NCBI GenBank assembly: GCA_044360075.1
Contig: JBIKLA010000016.1
Location: 1 to 64,000 of the forward strand
DNA: 64,000 nucleotides
Reading direction: 5' to 3'
From: OMII01 sp947467385
GTDB taxonomy: Bacteria; Bdellovibrionota_C; UBA2361; OMII01
Under the pieces are notes generated by a model. That model made no database searches. It was given only the letters and a program-made list of their open reading frames with translations, and was not told where the DNA came from. The position numbers were made by a program, and so were the translations under genes. Position 1 is the stretch's first letter. Each line of letters begins with the position of its first letter. This document shows, in pieces, positions 1 through 7,396 of the stretch.

Positions 1-105
1 AATAGCGAGGCAGAGGGGGTTGCTGAGCAGCAGGAGCCCCTCCTCGATGCTGAAGGTGCAGAAGAGGACACTACCGTGGGGGTGGTACTTCATGGGCTTT
101 GGCAT
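1..105 (-). CDS. REP-associated tyrosine transposase-like protein, N-terminus (partial)
   Basis: An open frame starts at the ATG at 105 and runs off the window edge, giving 35 residues beginning MPKPMKYHPHGSVLFCTFSI. The HPxGSVxFxTxSxxxGL pattern looks like the first beta strand of the Y1 (HUH) transposase family that includes RAYT/TnpA-REP proteins. The catalytic HUH and Tyr motifs would lie outside the window and cannot be checked. Ten REP-like palindromes lie immediately upstream, which is the usual arrangement for a RAYT gene and its substrate. There is no clear ribosome-binding site. A plus-strand frame through the same bases (ending at 189) gives a low-complexity product and is less convincing. 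The family call rests on a short stretch. Confidence 0.5.
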   Translation of the reverse strand, partial: MPKPMKYHPHGSVLFCTFSIEEGLLLLSNPLCLAI

Positions 106-216
106 GAAGGGCTAAATCGGGGGTCGGGCAACAAAGTTGTGTGGAAAGGCGCTTGGGGGGTACGGGGCGGTAAACCCGCTACGGGCTAAGAAGATGCTAC
201 GGCCACAGGCCAAAAA

Positions 217-477
217 GTAGCCCGGCTACAGGTGGAAAAAAGTAGCCCGGCTACAGGCGGAAAAGTAGCCCGGCTACAGGCGGAAAAAGTAGCCCGGCTA
301 CAGGCGGAAAAGTAGCCCGGCTACAGGCGGAAAAAGTAGCCCGGCTACAGGTGGAAAAGTAGCCCGGCTACAGGCGGAAAGTAGCCCGGCTACAGGCGGA
401 AGGCGAAAAATCGACCGCGGGTGGGGTAGCCCGGCTACCGAAGGAAAAATCGACGACGGGTGGGGTAGCCCGGCTAC
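217..477. repeat. REP-like palindrome array, 10 copies of GTAGCCCGGCTAC
   Basis: The 13-mer GTAGCCCGGCTAC (6-bp arms around one base) occurs exactly at 217, 242, 265, 289, 312, 336, 359, 381, 426 and 465. The first eight are 22-25 bp apart with spacer AGGCGGAAAA or AGGTGGAAAA. The last two are 39 bp apart, are extended to GGTAGCCCGGCTACC, and have a different spacer. The leading GTAG matches the tetranucleotide found at the foot of REPs used by TnpA-REP enzymes. Imperfect relatives may lie at 170-210. Bases 106-514 otherwise hold no credible gene. Confidence 0.85.
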
Positions 478-514
478 CGAAGGAAACCGAAGGAAAAAAT
501 CGAAGAGTGCTCCT

Positions 515-622
515 CTAGTCTTTTGTGTCGTCACTAATTGCAACGAAAATGAGACCGCCGACTACGCTTCCCCAGAGCAGAGTTACCACCAACCCAGCAA
601 TAAAAATGCCGATATCACTCAT
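515..622 (-). CDS. small single-span membrane protein, 35 aa
   Basis: The ATG at 622 opens a 35-residue frame (MSDIGIFIAGLVVTLLWGSV...), ending ISDDTKD and TAG at 515. It has one hydrophobic helix at about residues 5-29 and a short acidic tail. Its first 8 bases overlap the end of the upstream 60-residue gene (ATGAGTGA junction), so the two are probably translationally coupled. No family is recognised. The case rests on the coupling, the clean transmembrane composition and the charged tail. It could be a small stress, toxin-like or complex-accessory protein, but nothing here decides that. Confidence 0.5.
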   Translation of the reverse strand: MSDIGIFIAGLVVTLLWGSVVGGLIFVAISDDTKD

Positions 623-797
623 GCTTGCCCTTCGGGCTAGGGAGAACGAGGCATCCACTTGATAGTATCGAGGGGACCCAAATACCTACAAATATTCCGG
701 CCTCCCGATCACCGGAAAACCACAAGTACACGGACAACAGCATCGATAAAAAAGCCGACAGGCCGCATACCAACCTAGCTCTTTGATATATCGTCAT
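615..797 (-). CDS. small two-span membrane protein, 60 aa
   Basis: A 60-residue frame starts at the ATG at 797, preceded by AAAGGA at a spacing of about 8 bases. It begins MTIYQRARLVCGLSAFLSML. Two hydrophobic segments (about 9-27 and 34-52) are separated by SGDREAG. The tail PKGKHE is polar. It overlaps the following 35-residue gene by 8 bases. Upstream is an AT-rich stretch with an extended -10-like element. The function is unknown. The good ribosome-binding site, membrane topology and overlap make it a likely real gene, possibly in a two-gene unit of tiny membrane proteins beside a transposase-associated repeat. Confidence 0.6.
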   Translation of the reverse strand: MTIYQRARLVCGLSAFLSMLLSVYLWFSGDREAGIFVGIWVPSILSSGCLVLPSPKGKHE

Positions 798-855
798 GAA
801 GTGCTTTCCTTTAACAGTCGGGCATCCGACGGCCGGAGCCTACAAGATGAAGCTA

Positions 856-864
856 ATTCTAACA
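856..864 (-). promoter_or_regulatory. candidate extended -10 (TGTTAGAAT) for the small membrane-protein pair
   Basis: On the minus strand TGTTAGAAT matches TGnTATAAT with one mismatch. It sits about 60 bases upstream of the ATG at 797 in locally AT-rich DNA. No convincing -35 is seen. Confidence 0.3.
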
Positions 865-1003
865 AGCAATTTTTTCAATCATAATAAAGCAGTCGAGACT
901 CCCGCGCACTTCGTCATTGGACGCTATTCTTGAATACCCTTCGACTTCCCATCCCGCTTAGGATTAAGCGACTTTTTTTATGTAAATTTAGAAAGTATCG
1001 TCA

Positions 1004-1242
1004 TCAGCCGTGTTGATTCTCCCGTTGATATATCAGCTTCGCTTTTTCAAGGTCGGTGACTTTGGTGCTGTACTTCTTCCATTTACCCTTTTTGGGGTTC
1101 TTGAAACGTGTAACCAGCGCTCGGTATTGCTGCCATCTCTCTTATAGAAGACAACAACCCCTTCACACACATGATGTAACGCAGCCTCTGTCGTCTTAAA
1201 TCGCTCCTTTCGACTCAGTCGCTTCGCTCCCTCGCTCAAGGC
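1004..1242 (-). pseudogene. phage-type tyrosine integrase, N-terminal remnant with frameshift
   Basis: The frame entering at about 1242 reads ALSEGAKRLSRKERFKTTEA, then VFYKRDGSNTERW. At about 1108-1116 the homology moves to another frame reading TRFKNPKKGKWKKYSTKVTD and LEKAKLIYQREN before TGA at 1004. Joined, this gives the SAM-like DNA-binding N-terminus of a site-specific integrase (pattern: W-x-R-F ... K-x-Y-S-T-K-x-T-D-L-E-x-A-K). The catalytic domain (R..HxxR..Y) is missing downstream. The fragment lies just downstream of a tRNA-Leu gene with a partial duplication, a common landing site for such elements. It is a decayed gene, not functional. Confidence 0.65.
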
Positions 1243-1409
1243 AAACCTTCTTGTGGTTATACGAGCAAGGGACGAGCCCTGAGCCTGCCGATGGGTGAAA
1301 ACATCGGAGTTATTTGTGCGAACCTTAATGAGAATGAGTGAGAATGATGCTTAGTTGATCGTCTGAACGTCGGGACGGTTTGGTGAGAATAAAACCAGTG
1401 GCACGAGCC

Positions 1410-1550
1410 TTAAAAGAAAGTGACCGTAAGTGATTGATTAGACTGCCCAAGGTCGGACTTGAACCGACACGGGATTTCTCCCCCAGGATTTTAAGTCCTG
1501 TATGTCTACCATTTCATCACTCGGGCATACGTTCAGTCACTTTCTTTTAA
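1410..1550. repeat. 15-bp inverted repeat flanking the tRNA-Leu gene
   Basis: TTAAAAGAAAGTGAC at 1410-1424 is the exact reverse complement of GTCACTTTCTTTTAA at 1536-1550. The two arms bracket the tRNA gene, and the right arm merges into the duplicated tRNA 5' half. Confidence 0.7.
1444..1526 (-). tRNA. tRNA-Leu (anticodon UAA)
   Basis: On the minus strand the acceptor arm GCCCGAG pairs with CTTGGGC. The anticodon arm CAGGA-CTTAAAA-TCCTG carries the anticodon TAA. A long variable arm (GGGGAGAAATCCC) marks it as class II, and the T arm GTCGG-TTCAAGT-CCGAC is intact. The 3' CCA is not encoded. At 83 bases it is a normal length for tRNA-Leu. It reads leucine UUA codons (and UUG by wobble). A partial copy of its 5' half lies directly upstream. 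Confidence 0.93.
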
Positions 1551-1583
1551 GTCCTGTATGTCTACCATTTCATCACTCGGGCA
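1489..1583 (-). repeat. 39-bp direct repeat: duplicated 5' half of tRNA-Leu (attachment-site-like)
   Basis: Bases 1489-1527 (tRNA 5' end through the anticodon loop) recur exactly at 1545-1583, with a 17-base gap (period 56). The second copy lacks the 3' half and cannot form a tRNA. An integrase remnant nearby suggests an old attachment site, though a simple tandem duplication is equally compatible. Confidence 0.8.
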
Positions 1584-1853
1584 AATGAGCCAAAACACCT
1601 CAAAACCACTACCACGTCTCCGCCCTCCACAAAAGCCGCCCGGCAAAATCACTCCCCTCATTCCGCGCTAAATCCCCCGTCTATCGCATAGTTCGCCCCT
1701 TTACCGTGCAGGCCCCCGCCCAAGCCCTCTCCCCCCTTAACTATCGCTTAGCTACACCTCGCGACCGCGCTATCGTAGGCAACAGACGAGGTGCCTCACC
1801 CGAGGCGCTCGGCTAGGGCATCATGGCTCTGCTTATGGAATGAAGGAGAGCTT
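1584..1853. other. 270-bp intergenic region
   Basis: No gene is seen. It holds the upstream side of tRNA-Leu (minus) and of the orphan gene at 1854 (plus). Two related short elements, CTATCGCATAG at 1681 (palindromic) and CTATCGCTTAG at 1741, are 60 bases apart and could be operators or decayed repeats. Confidence 0.4.
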
Positions 1854-2648
1854 ATGACCAACGCTGCGCGGAAATTCGAAGCAACGGCACCCTTGTTGGC
1901 ACAACCGAGAAGGCTCGCGATACACTCCGTACTGCCAGGCTTGAGGCTCTCTGACCTAGATTTCAGCGAAGCCGTGTCCGTTGTTGGCGTCCGGTACCAT
2001 TTCGTCATACCAATCCCCGACCTTGGCCCTGATGCCCGTCCGGTCGCCGTTCGTGGTCCTGACGGCTCGATATCCTCCCTAGCCGGGTTCTCATTCCAGG
2101 CTGCCTGCGGCGACCGCAGGCATGTCGTTGCGGGGGACGGTACTGGAGCGCTTGTCCTTGCCTTTAATCCCGCGCGGAGCTACATCCCCGCAGCCGCCCG
2201 CGCGGTGCGGGAACTCGTGCTTCAGCTCAACGACTCCGGTCCTCTCAACACGCCCAAGCTTAATCACCTCATCTGGTACCTTCAGGTGGAGATCGGAATC
2301 ACCGATATCGCCCCTGCCACCGACCACGCCGTCCACAACCTCAAACCGCTCGCGCCTGCATCCTTATCGGAGGACCGTCCCTTTGGACTTTTCGAGAGCC
2401 GCTGCTCTAGAGAGTCGCAGGCTGTGTATGTTGAGGGCGGCTACACCGTGCTTGATGGCCCGCACGATGGGCAGGCATCCTATCCCCACGGGTTTATGGC
2501 GGTGCGAATACAAGCGCCAACCCCCTCCAACGAGGTTTCCTTCGATTCGGTTTCTCCATCGGCGATCGCCTACACGTACGAGATTCCCTGTGGGCTAAGC
2601 CTGACGGAGCCGAGCCGGCAGCTGCCGATCATATCGGCGCCCCGATAG
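1854..2648 (+). CDS. hypothetical protein, 264 aa
   Basis: The start is placed at the ATG at 1854 (MTNAARKFEATAPLLAQPRR) because AAGGAG lies 8 bases before it. An in-frame codon at 1791 has no such site. The protein has no signal peptide or membrane helix and no motif I recognise. The middle contains short beta-rich stretches (VSVVGVRYHFVIPIPDLG; GFSFQAACGDRRHVVAGDG). The C-terminus is rich in Ser, Pro and Thr. It stands alone, convergent with phhA and separated from it by 45 bases. A reading in the second plus frame (2122-2598) is an overlap without its own start signal. Confidence 0.6.
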   Translation: MTNAARKFEATAPLLAQPRRLAIHSVLPGLRLSDLDFSEAVSVVGVRYHFVIPIPDLGPDARPVAVRGPDGSISSLAGFSFQAACGDRRHVVAGDGTGALVLAFNPARSYIPAAARAVRELVLQLNDSGPLNTPKLNHLIWYLQVEIGITDIAPATDHAVHNLKPLAPASLSEDRPFGLFESRCSRESQAVYVEGGYTVLDGPHDGQASYPHGFMAVRIQAPTPSNEVSFDSVSPSAIAYTYEIPCGLSLTEPSRQLPIISAPR

Positions 2649-2693
2649 TTGGGCGAGTGCGCACGCGGGAGGCTTTCGTCCCTGCATTCCGTC

Positions 2694-3578
2694 CTACTTG
2701 AGCTTACTCTTCGTCTGCGGGAAGGCCTTCCAGTACTCTCCTGTTCCCTTGCGCAGAACCTTATCCTCACCGTAGACCTCAAACGGGGTCAGGGTCGGCA
2801 TGGCACGAAACTGCTCATAGAGCGGGACAAACGGCCGCTCCGTGCACTGCGTGAACAGCGACTCGAAGCTGTCGATGACGAAGTACGTCGACTGGAAGTC
2901 GTCGATGTAATATCCGGTGCGCAGCACCCGATCGATATCGAACTGAATCCAGTTGGCCGAGGGATCATTCACCATGTACTTAGTTTCGCCAGACGATGAC
3001 ATGATTCCGGCTCCGTACGCCTTAATGTCACCGTTGTTCTTAATCAGGCCAAACTCGATCGTGTACCAGTTAAGGCGAGCCAGAAACTTGATCCCCTTGT
3101 GGTCAAGCGCCTTGAGCCCGGCCTTTCCGTACTCCTGCATGTAGTTCGCATAATCGGGATGCGAGAGAAGAGGCACGTGCCCGAAGACGTCGTGAAAGAT
3201 ATCGGGCTCCTCCAGGTAATCGAGCTGCTCTGGGGTGCGAATGAAGGTCCCGGCGGGAAACTGCTTGTTCGCGAGCATAGTAAAAAAGGGCTTCGAGGCG
3301 ATAAGCCCCGGCACCGGCAGAATCTCCCAGCCCGTGGCGGCTCTCAGGTGCCTGTTGAGCTTCTCGTAGTCCGGCACCTCGTCCGCAACGAGGTGGAGGG
3401 TCTTAAGTCCCTGCAGATACTCCTCGCACACATGTCCCTTAAGGTTCTCGATCTGCCGGTTGTAGAGAGTCTTCCAGGTGCCGTGGTCCTGCGCGGTGTA
3501 CTTAGACCAGTTCTGATCGATGATGCACTCCTCGACCGTCTGCGCCTCAAGAATTGCGTGCCCTTTGTCGTCGGTCAT
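2694..3578 (-). CDS. phhA: phenylalanine 4-hydroxylase
   Basis: Converts L-phenylalanine to L-tyrosine using tetrahydropterin, O2 and non-haem iron, in the cytosol. The 294-residue protein has the single catalytic domain of bacterial monomeric enzymes. The iron facial triad is visible: His129 and His134 in HDVFGH and Glu175 in WYTIEFGL. The preceding YLEEPDIF and following LLSHPDYANYM are also typical of aromatic amino acid hydroxylases. No N-terminal ACT regulatory domain is present. The start has a strong GGAGGGGG site. It lies 140 bases downstream of aspS and may have its own promoter. No pterin carbinolamine dehydratase (phhB) is adjacent. Confidence 0.95.
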   Translation of the reverse strand: MTDDKGHAILEAQTVEECIIDQNWSKYTAQDHGTWKTLYNRQIENLKGHVCEEYLQGLKTLHLVADEVPDYEKLNRHLRAATGWEILPVPGLIASKPFFTMLANKQFPAGTFIRTPEQLDYLEEPDIFHDVFGHVPLLSHPDYANYMQEYGKAGLKALDHKGIKFLARLNWYTIEFGLIKNNGDIKAYGAGIMSSSGETKYMVNDPSANWIQFDIDRVLRTGYYIDDFQSTYFVIDSFESLFTQCTERPFVPLYEQFRAMPTLTPFEVYGEDKVLRKGTGEYWKAFPQTKSKLK

Positions 3579-3718
3579 ACGGATTCCCCCTCCAGAAAGC
3601 CGGGTTACCCCTCCATTACAACAAAAGGGGTCAGGGCCTGCAAAGGGAATTAATCAGGCACACGCACACCCGAGCAGCCAACAGGCCTGCCAGACTCATG
3701 AATCAGCTGCGACGCCTA

Positions 3719-5512
3719 CTACTGTTTGTGTGGGGGCGCCTCTGGCATCACCACGCGGATGTGCACATCCTTGAGCGCCTTTTCGCTTGGGACGCTCGGA
3801 GCCCCCATGAGAAGGTCCTCAACCGACTGCGCCATCGGGAACGCGATAACGTCGCGGATTGCATTCTCCTGAGCAAGCAGCATCACGATGCGGTCGATAC
3901 CCGGCGCAAATCCTCCGTGCGGCGGAGCCCCGAACTTGAAGGCCTTAATCATCCCGCCAAACTTATCGTCGACCTGCTCTTGAGTGTAACCGGCAAGTTC
4001 AAACGCACGGTACATAATTTCAGGCTTGTGGTTACGGATCGCTCCGCTCGAGAGCTCGTAGCCGTTGCACACGATGTCGTACTGGTACGCGCGAATGTCG
4101 AGCGGGTCTTGGCTGTTGAGCGCATCAAGACCACCCTGCGGCATGGAGAACGGATTGTGCGAGAACACGATCTGCTTAAGGTCCTCGTCCCATTCATACA
4201 TCGGAAAGTCGATGACCCAGCAGAAGTGGTAGCCGCCGCTAAGCAGGCTAAAGTCCTCGCCCAGCTTGGTCCTCAGTCGGCCCAAGTGCGGAAGCACCTG
4301 CTTGGGCTTTCCTGCGCCGAAAAAGACAAACTGCCCCGGCTCAAGCTTAAGCTGCTGCGTAAGGCCCGCCTGCTCTTCAGGGCTAAAGAACTTCGCCACG
4401 GTGCCCTTCCATCCCGCCTCCTCGACAATGATGTAGGCAAGGCCCTGCCCGCTCCACTTCTTGAAAAGCTCAATGGTGTCGTCAAAGAACTTGCGCGGAG
4501 GGGTCGTCATCTTCGGCATCGGGATGGCGAAGATTCCACCGCCGTCAGCGATCACCTTCTGGAATACCTGAAAGCTCGAGCTCTCAAAGACGGTCGTGAC
4601 GTTACTGATGCGCAAGGGGTTGCGATAATCCGGCTTGTCGGAGCCGAAGGTGTTCATGGACTCGTGATACGTGATGCGCGGAAATGGAACCTGTGTGACG
4701 GTATCCTTCGCAAACGTCTTGAACACATCGTGCAGGAGCTGCTCACCGAGCTTAAAGATATCTTCCTGCTCAACGAAGCTCATCTCGATGTCGAGCTGGT
4801 AGAACTCGCCCGGCGAGCGGTCAGCGCGAGGGTCCTCGTCGCGGAAGCACGGCGCTATCTGAAAGTAGCGATCGAACCCCGAAACCATCAGGAGCTGCTT
4901 GAACTGCTGCGGCGCTTGTGGGAGCGCAAAAAACTTTCCCGGATGAAAGCGGGACGGTACGAGGAAGTCGCGCGCGCCTTCGGGCGAGCTGCTCGTCAGA
5001 ATAGGTGTCTGAAACTCATTAAAGCCCATGGCCCACATGCGCTCGCGGATCTTCTGGATAACCTGAGAGCGAAGCAGGATGTTCTCGTGTACCGTATCGC
5101 GGCGCAGATCCAAAAACCGGTAGGCAAGGCGCGTCGGCTCGGGCGCCTTGTCGTCCTCTGCGATCTGAAACGGAAGAACGTCTGAGGCCGAGAGCAGCTC
5201 AAGCTCCGTGCAGTGAAGCTCAATCTCGCCGGTCTCTATCTTTGTGTTTACCATTGCAGGGTCGCGCTGCTTAACGACGCCGGTCACACGAAGCACCGAC
5301 TCAACGCGGATGTCCTGAATCTCGGCGAGGCCTGCGCTGTTAAACACCACCTGCGTCTGGCCGTAGTTGTCGCGCAGATCGACGAACACAACACCGCCAT
5401 GGTCGCGCTTGCGAAGAACCCATCCAGAGAGAGTTGCTGTGCCTCCTGCGTCCGAGGCTCGAAGCTCCTGGCAGGTGTGGGTGCGGTAGATGCTGCTTAA
5501 GCGTGAAGACAT
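3719..5512 (-). CDS. aspS: aspartyl-tRNA synthetase
   Basis: Charges tRNA-Asp with aspartate (class IIb). The 597-residue length and order are bacterial. An N-terminal OB-fold anticodon domain (GWVLRKRDHGGVVFVDLRD, about 28-46) is followed by motif 2 (RYFQIAPCFRDEDPRADR), the bacterial GAD insertion (about 300-410) and motif 3 (GFAPGIDRIVML). The RDHGG segment carries the His that, in known AspRSs, goes with a non-discriminating enzyme that also makes Asp-tRNA-Asn for amidation by GatCAB. That specificity is inference. The gene follows an orphan gene by about 100 bases and precedes phhA on the same strand. A long antisense frame over it is a codon-bias shadow. Confidence 0.97.
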   Translation of the reverse strand: MSSRLSSIYRTHTCQELRASDAGGTATLSGWVLRKRDHGGVVFVDLRDNYGQTQVVFNSAGLAEIQDIRVESVLRVTGVVKQRDPAMVNTKIETGEIELHCTELELLSASDVLPFQIAEDDKAPEPTRLAYRFLDLRRDTVHENILLRSQVIQKIRERMWAMGFNEFQTPILTSSSPEGARDFLVPSRFHPGKFFALPQAPQQFKQLLMVSGFDRYFQIAPCFRDEDPRADRSPGEFYQLDIEMSFVEQEDIFKLGEQLLHDVFKTFAKDTVTQVPFPRITYHESMNTFGSDKPDYRNPLRISNVTTVFESSSFQVFQKVIADGGGIFAIPMPKMTTPPRKFFDDTIELFKKWSGQGLAYIIVEEAGWKGTVAKFFSPEEQAGLTQQLKLEPGQFVFFGAGKPKQVLPHLGRLRTKLGEDFSLLSGGYHFCWVIDFPMYEWDEDLKQIVFSHNPFSMPQGGLDALNSQDPLDIRAYQYDIVCNGYELSSGAIRNHKPEIMYRAFELAGYTQEQVDDKFGGMIKAFKFGAPPHGGFAPGIDRIVMLLAQENAIRDVIAFPMAQSVEDLLMGAPSVPSEKALKDVHIRVVMPEAPPHKQ

Positions 5513-5614
5513 GGATATCCCCGGATTTTGGGCACAAAAAGCGTGCCGAAGAGGGTATACCAGAGAACCGGGGAACCGTCATCTGGTGCGATTGCAGGGA
5601 GTTATCAGCGGCGG

Positions 5615-6127
5615 CTAAAGGAGGAGCCCCACGAGGGGGGTGGCCACCGGGGCCATAACCATCGTGCGCGACGGGGTCTCGAAGGTGAATCGGGTCGCCT
5701 CCTCTCCTGGCGTTAGGGTCGGGACCTTCCCGACCGTGAGGCTCCCCTCCTCGTGCAGCTTGAGCTTCACGGCAAACTCCGCCGCAGCACCCTCAAAGGT
5801 GTTAAAAACTCGCATGCGAGGAGCCTCGTCTTGTATTGAGCCGGGGGGCCGCTCAAGGATAAACCAGCCGTTTCGGACCTGCGCACAGCGTGCAAGCTGC
5901 TTGTCGATAAACTCGTATCCGTTACGGTCCTTGCGCAGCTCCACATCGGCGGGCTTCCCCGGATCTCCGGCGAAGACCTTATTAAGCTGGACGAGGTTTG
6001 TGATGCGGGCCTGCTTCAGAATTATCGAGGCGAACTCCCGAGGTGTTTGGGGAGAGAATGTAAAGCCCAGGGATGCTTTATCGGCGGCAGCCTGGCGAGC
6101 AGGCGCGTTCTTGGCGAGTATCGGCAC
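5615..6127 (-). CDS. hypothetical protein, 170 aa
   Basis: Starts at a GTG at 6127 preceded by GGAAGGGGG. The sequence (MPILAKNAPARQAAADKASL...) has an Ala-rich N-terminus without a clear signal peptide. A central mixed alpha/beta part includes REFASIILKQARITNLVQLN and NGYEFIDKQLARCAQVRNGW. The C-terminus is beta-rich and ends in hydrophobic MVMAPVATPLVGLLL. No catalytic motif or family is recognised. It lies upstream of aspS on the same strand with about 100 bases between, so cotranscription is possible. A plus-strand frame over the same bases (5640-6176) has no start signal and is taken as its shadow. Confidence 0.55.
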   Translation of the reverse strand: MPILAKNAPARQAAADKASLGFTFSPQTPREFASIILKQARITNLVQLNKVFAGDPGKPADVELRKDRNGYEFIDKQLARCAQVRNGWFILERPPGSIQDEAPRMRVFNTFEGAAAEFAVKLKLHEEGSLTVGKVPTLTPGEEATRFTFETPSRTMVMAPVATPLVGLLL

Positions 6128-6261
6128 AAAACCCCCTTCCGCGAATCGTGTAAACCTAAGACTTATGGGCTCCTAAAGGCCTGAAACGACGATGCTTGAA
6201 GGACCCACAACTATTCTGATGCCGGAGCAGCCTGTTCGGTTCACGCGCCGCGGACAGAAAA

Positions 6262-7383
6262 TCAATATTTAATTGGATGGTACCAGTTCGCCACCGACGA
6301 GAGAATGAGCCAGGCTATAAAGAACAACTGAACTATGACATCGATGCGGTTCAGACGGGCGATGACCGCGGGTCGCTCAGCCTCCGGGGTGTTGTCGAGC
6401 TTATTCGAGCTCCACACAAAAAGGCCGAATAGCCCAAACGTTACCATGTAACACGAGCCATAAATCTGGTCGAGGTAGGTCAGGTACGGAAGAGCCGGAA
6501 GGGTCGCGCGGTAGCTCTGCTGCAGAAACACGAGCGTAAGGAGCGCCGTCGATGGGATCGCTATCCGCACTTCCCATAACGATGCGGCGAGAACGGGCGC
6601 GATAATGACGATCAGCATAACGACCGCCAGCGGCAGGATGAGCTGCGTGCTCGATGCCAACCCCGACTTCTTGTAGGCCACCTCGAGCCGCACCTGCCTA
6701 AAATCGGTCTGGCCAATGCCGTTCGAGTCCCGCAATCCGAATCCACTCGGGTAGTGCTGGATATAGGACTTTATCGCGAAGGAATCGGTCACGAAACCGA
6801 GGATGTCCACATATTGGCCAACACCCGACTGGGCCGCGTCAGCAATGAGCTGGATGTTTCCATCACTGAACGTATCGCTCATTAGGTTTGAACCGAACGA
6901 GATCGGGACCACGATGCGCTCAAAGGGGTACCGATGGAGATCAAGATTGTCGGCGTAGAAGCGGCCTGAGAAGGATATGAGCTGATAGTAGCTACCGTCT
7001 TGCCGCCTTAGGGGGGTGGTGTAGGCGGGGCGATACACCGAGTCCCATGAGTTAACCTGATTAACCGGGGACATGATCTTCTCGATCGTGACCCCATCGG
7101 CGTCCATCAGCTTCTGAAACGCCTCGGGCCAGATTATCCAGACCCAGCCCTCGACAGCTAGCGACTGCGTTGGAAAGTCGAATCCATATACGTTCTCAGC
7201 GAAGATGCCGATCTTAACAGGGATATGTCCCGAATCCAGCTCGGGTCCGGCTGGAACTTCTGTCAGCTTGCTCCCGCTCTCGTACGGCCGGACGGCGAAC
7301 ATGCCGCTGCGGTGAGCGTAAATAAGAAACACAAAGGTGCCTATGCCGACAATTGTGAGGATTCTATTGATGAGCCTCGTCAT
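6262..7383 (-). CDS. pentameric ligand-gated ion channel homologue (Cys-loop/GLIC-ELIC family)
   Basis: 373 residues with the channel-family layout: an N-terminal hydrophobic anchor (10-24), a beta-rich extracellular ligand-binding domain (about 50-240), and four membrane helices, M1 245-267, M2 272-290, M3 305-325 and M4 346-366. The Pro-loop equivalent is LDLHRYPFER (148-156; no cysteines, as in other prokaryotic members). M2 reads EVRIAIPSTALLTLVFLQQ and the M2-M3 loop is LPALPYLTYLD, comparable with GLIC LPKTPYMTY. The Arg next to the Glu at the M2 mouth differs from GLIC, so ion selectivity is open. Start at the ATG at 7383, 13 bases after murG; an earlier in-frame start would lie inside murG. 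Its placement behind ftsW-murG suggests shared transcription. Confidence 0.8.
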   Translation of the reverse strand: MTRLINRILTIVGIGTFVFLIYAHRSGMFAVRPYESGSKLTEVPAGPELDSGHIPVKIGIFAENVYGFDFPTQSLAVEGWVWIIWPEAFQKLMDADGVTIEKIMSPVNQVNSWDSVYRPAYTTPLRRQDGSYYQLISFSGRFYADNLDLHRYPFERIVVPISFGSNLMSDTFSDGNIQLIADAAQSGVGQYVDILGFVTDSFAIKSYIQHYPSGFGLRDSNGIGQTDFRQVRLEVAYKKSGLASSTQLILPLAVVMLIVIIAPVLAASLWEVRIAIPSTALLTLVFLQQSYRATLPALPYLTYLDQIYGSCYMVTFGLFGLFVWSSNKLDNTPEAERPAVIARLNRIDVIVQLFFIAWLILSSVANWYHPIKY

Positions 7384-7396
7384 GAAGCGGCTTCTA

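Noticed and set aside
217..477. CRISPR-like array
   Set aside because: The spacers are nearly identical short stretches, not unique sequences, and no cas gene is present; REP palindromes explain it.
298..543. 81-aa minus-strand frame over the repeats
   Set aside because: It is simply the palindrome read as repeated VAGLL/VAGLP units; no start signal.
1545..1583. second tRNA-Leu gene
   Set aside because: Only the 5' half is present; no variable arm, T arm or acceptor 3' strand.
1791..2648. longer 285-aa form of the first orphan protein
   Set aside because: The AAGGAG site supports the start at 1854; the upstream part has no such signal.
3554..5185. 543-aa plus-strand frame
   Set aside because: Antisense shadow of aspS, which has full family motifs.
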